From Terriglobia bacterium (GTDB lineage: Bacteria; Acidobacteriota; Terriglobia; Acidiferrales; UBA7541), in assembly GCA_020072785.1 (NCBI GenBank), contig JAIQGG010000001.1, positions 310,001-374,000 on the forward strand: a DNA stretch of 64,000 nt, written 5' to 3'. Shown piece after piece: positions 63,681-64,000 of the stretch. The first letter of the stretch is position 1. The number at the start of each line of letters is the position of its first letter. The translations under genes and the position numbers were made by a program. Under the pieces are notes generated by a model, which did not search any database, was not told the origin of the DNA, and saw only the letters and a list, made by a program, of their open reading frames with translations.

Positions 63681-64000
63681 TTGCGCCTCGCCGTCGCCAC
63701 TCCGTTCCTCGACCGCCGCCACGGCACCGAGCGCGCTCTCGCCGAACTTCTCGAGCGCCTGGTCCGCGATTATCGCTGCACCGTCTATCTCTATGCCCAG
63801 CGCGTCACGGATTGCTCCCCCGCGCTTCTCGGCCCCCTTTCCGGCGATGCCCCTCGCGTCGTCTGGCGCCGCGTCCCCTCCCTCCCCGGACCGCACCTCC
63901 TGCGATTCGCCGCCTGGTTCGTCCTCAACACCTTGCTGCGCAAGTGGGACGCCCTTGTCCGCGGCCTCCGCTTCGATCTCGTTTTTTCCCCCGGCATCAA
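63681..64000 (+). CDS. GT4-type glycosyltransferase, 3' cut by window end
   Basis: Begins with TTG 1 nt after the previous stop; no other start codon is near. The N-terminus LRLAVATPFLDRRHGTERALAELL has the GT4 pattern of a turn after strand 1 and a Gly-Thr-Glu-Arg acceptor helix. 106 codons are visible before the window ends; no stop is present. Continues the polysaccharide cluster. Confidence 0.7.
   Translation, partial: MRLAVATPFLDRRHGTERALAELLERLVRDYRCTVYLYAQRVTDCSPALLGPLSGDAPRVVWRRVPSLPGPHLLRFAAWFVLNTLLRKWDALVRGLRFDLVFSPGI

Overview
The window is a high-GC chromosomal segment with long ORFs, short spacers and many ATGA or TAATG stop/start overlaps. It most likely comes from a soil or sediment member of the Acidobacteriota. 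That placement is inference. It rests on an alternative complex III operon leading into a caa3-type oxidase, secreted Ala/Ser-rich and Rap1a/Tai-like proteins of a kind common in acidobacteria, and short dispersed palindromes of the kinds scattered between genes in those genomes. No rRNA operon, CRISPR array, insertion sequence or intact prophage is visible. One tRNA (Asn, anticodon GTT) is present.

Layout. 1-11 kb: a serine hydrolase (5' end outside the window), a C45-like Ntn hydrolase, a CocE-type hydrolase, typA behind a terminator-like leader, a DUF302 protein, an agmatinase-family enzyme, two small proteins (coiled-coil and basic), a dienoyl-CoA-reductase-like SDR and an archease. 11.0-13.5 kb: a lower-GC accessory patch of five small genes, including a Rap1a/Tai-domain protein and four without recognised function. 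13.2-24.4 kb: the classical translation cluster thrS ... infC-rpmI-rplT-pheS-pheT, interrupted by a DUF4242 gene and an opposing membrane glycosyltransferase, and followed by a kbl-type aminotransferase. 24.6-31.8 kb: a secreted Ala/Ser/Gly-rich protein, polA, a cytochrome c, a rhodanese, a gene remnant, a lipoprotein and tRNA-Asn.

32.2-44.8 kb is the functional centrepiece: twelve co-directional genes actA-actB-actC-actD-actE-actF-(small membrane protein)-sco-coxB-coxA-coxC-coxD. They encode a quinol:cytochrome c oxidoreductase (alternative complex III), a copper chaperone and an A2-type caa3 oxidase. Together this is a complete quinol-to-oxygen electron path. The subunit II gene carries a fused cytochrome c domain.

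45-58.8 kb: uvrA, a deoxyhypusine-synthase-like protein of unknown function, a CPBP membrane protease, mtnA, a secreted protein, a PPOX-type flavin protein with a small membrane protein, two MacB-like permeases without an adjacent ATPase, a secreted protein, ruvC and yebC. 58.9-64 kb: the start of a surface-polysaccharide cluster (two GT4 glycosyltransferases, a methyltransferase, an O-antigen-ligase/polymerase-like protein and a third GT4 cut by the window end).

Regulatory themes visible in the sequence: extended -10 promoters (TGnTATAMT) before typA, infC and polA; apparent leaderless starts for polA, archease and ruvC; a terminator-like hairpin between the typA promoter and its gene; a repeat-rich 321-nt spacer in front of rplT; and several palindromic spacer elements. 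I do not see a clearly new multi-gene system. The best leads are the untypical leaders, the accessory patch and the deoxyhypusine-synthase-like protein.
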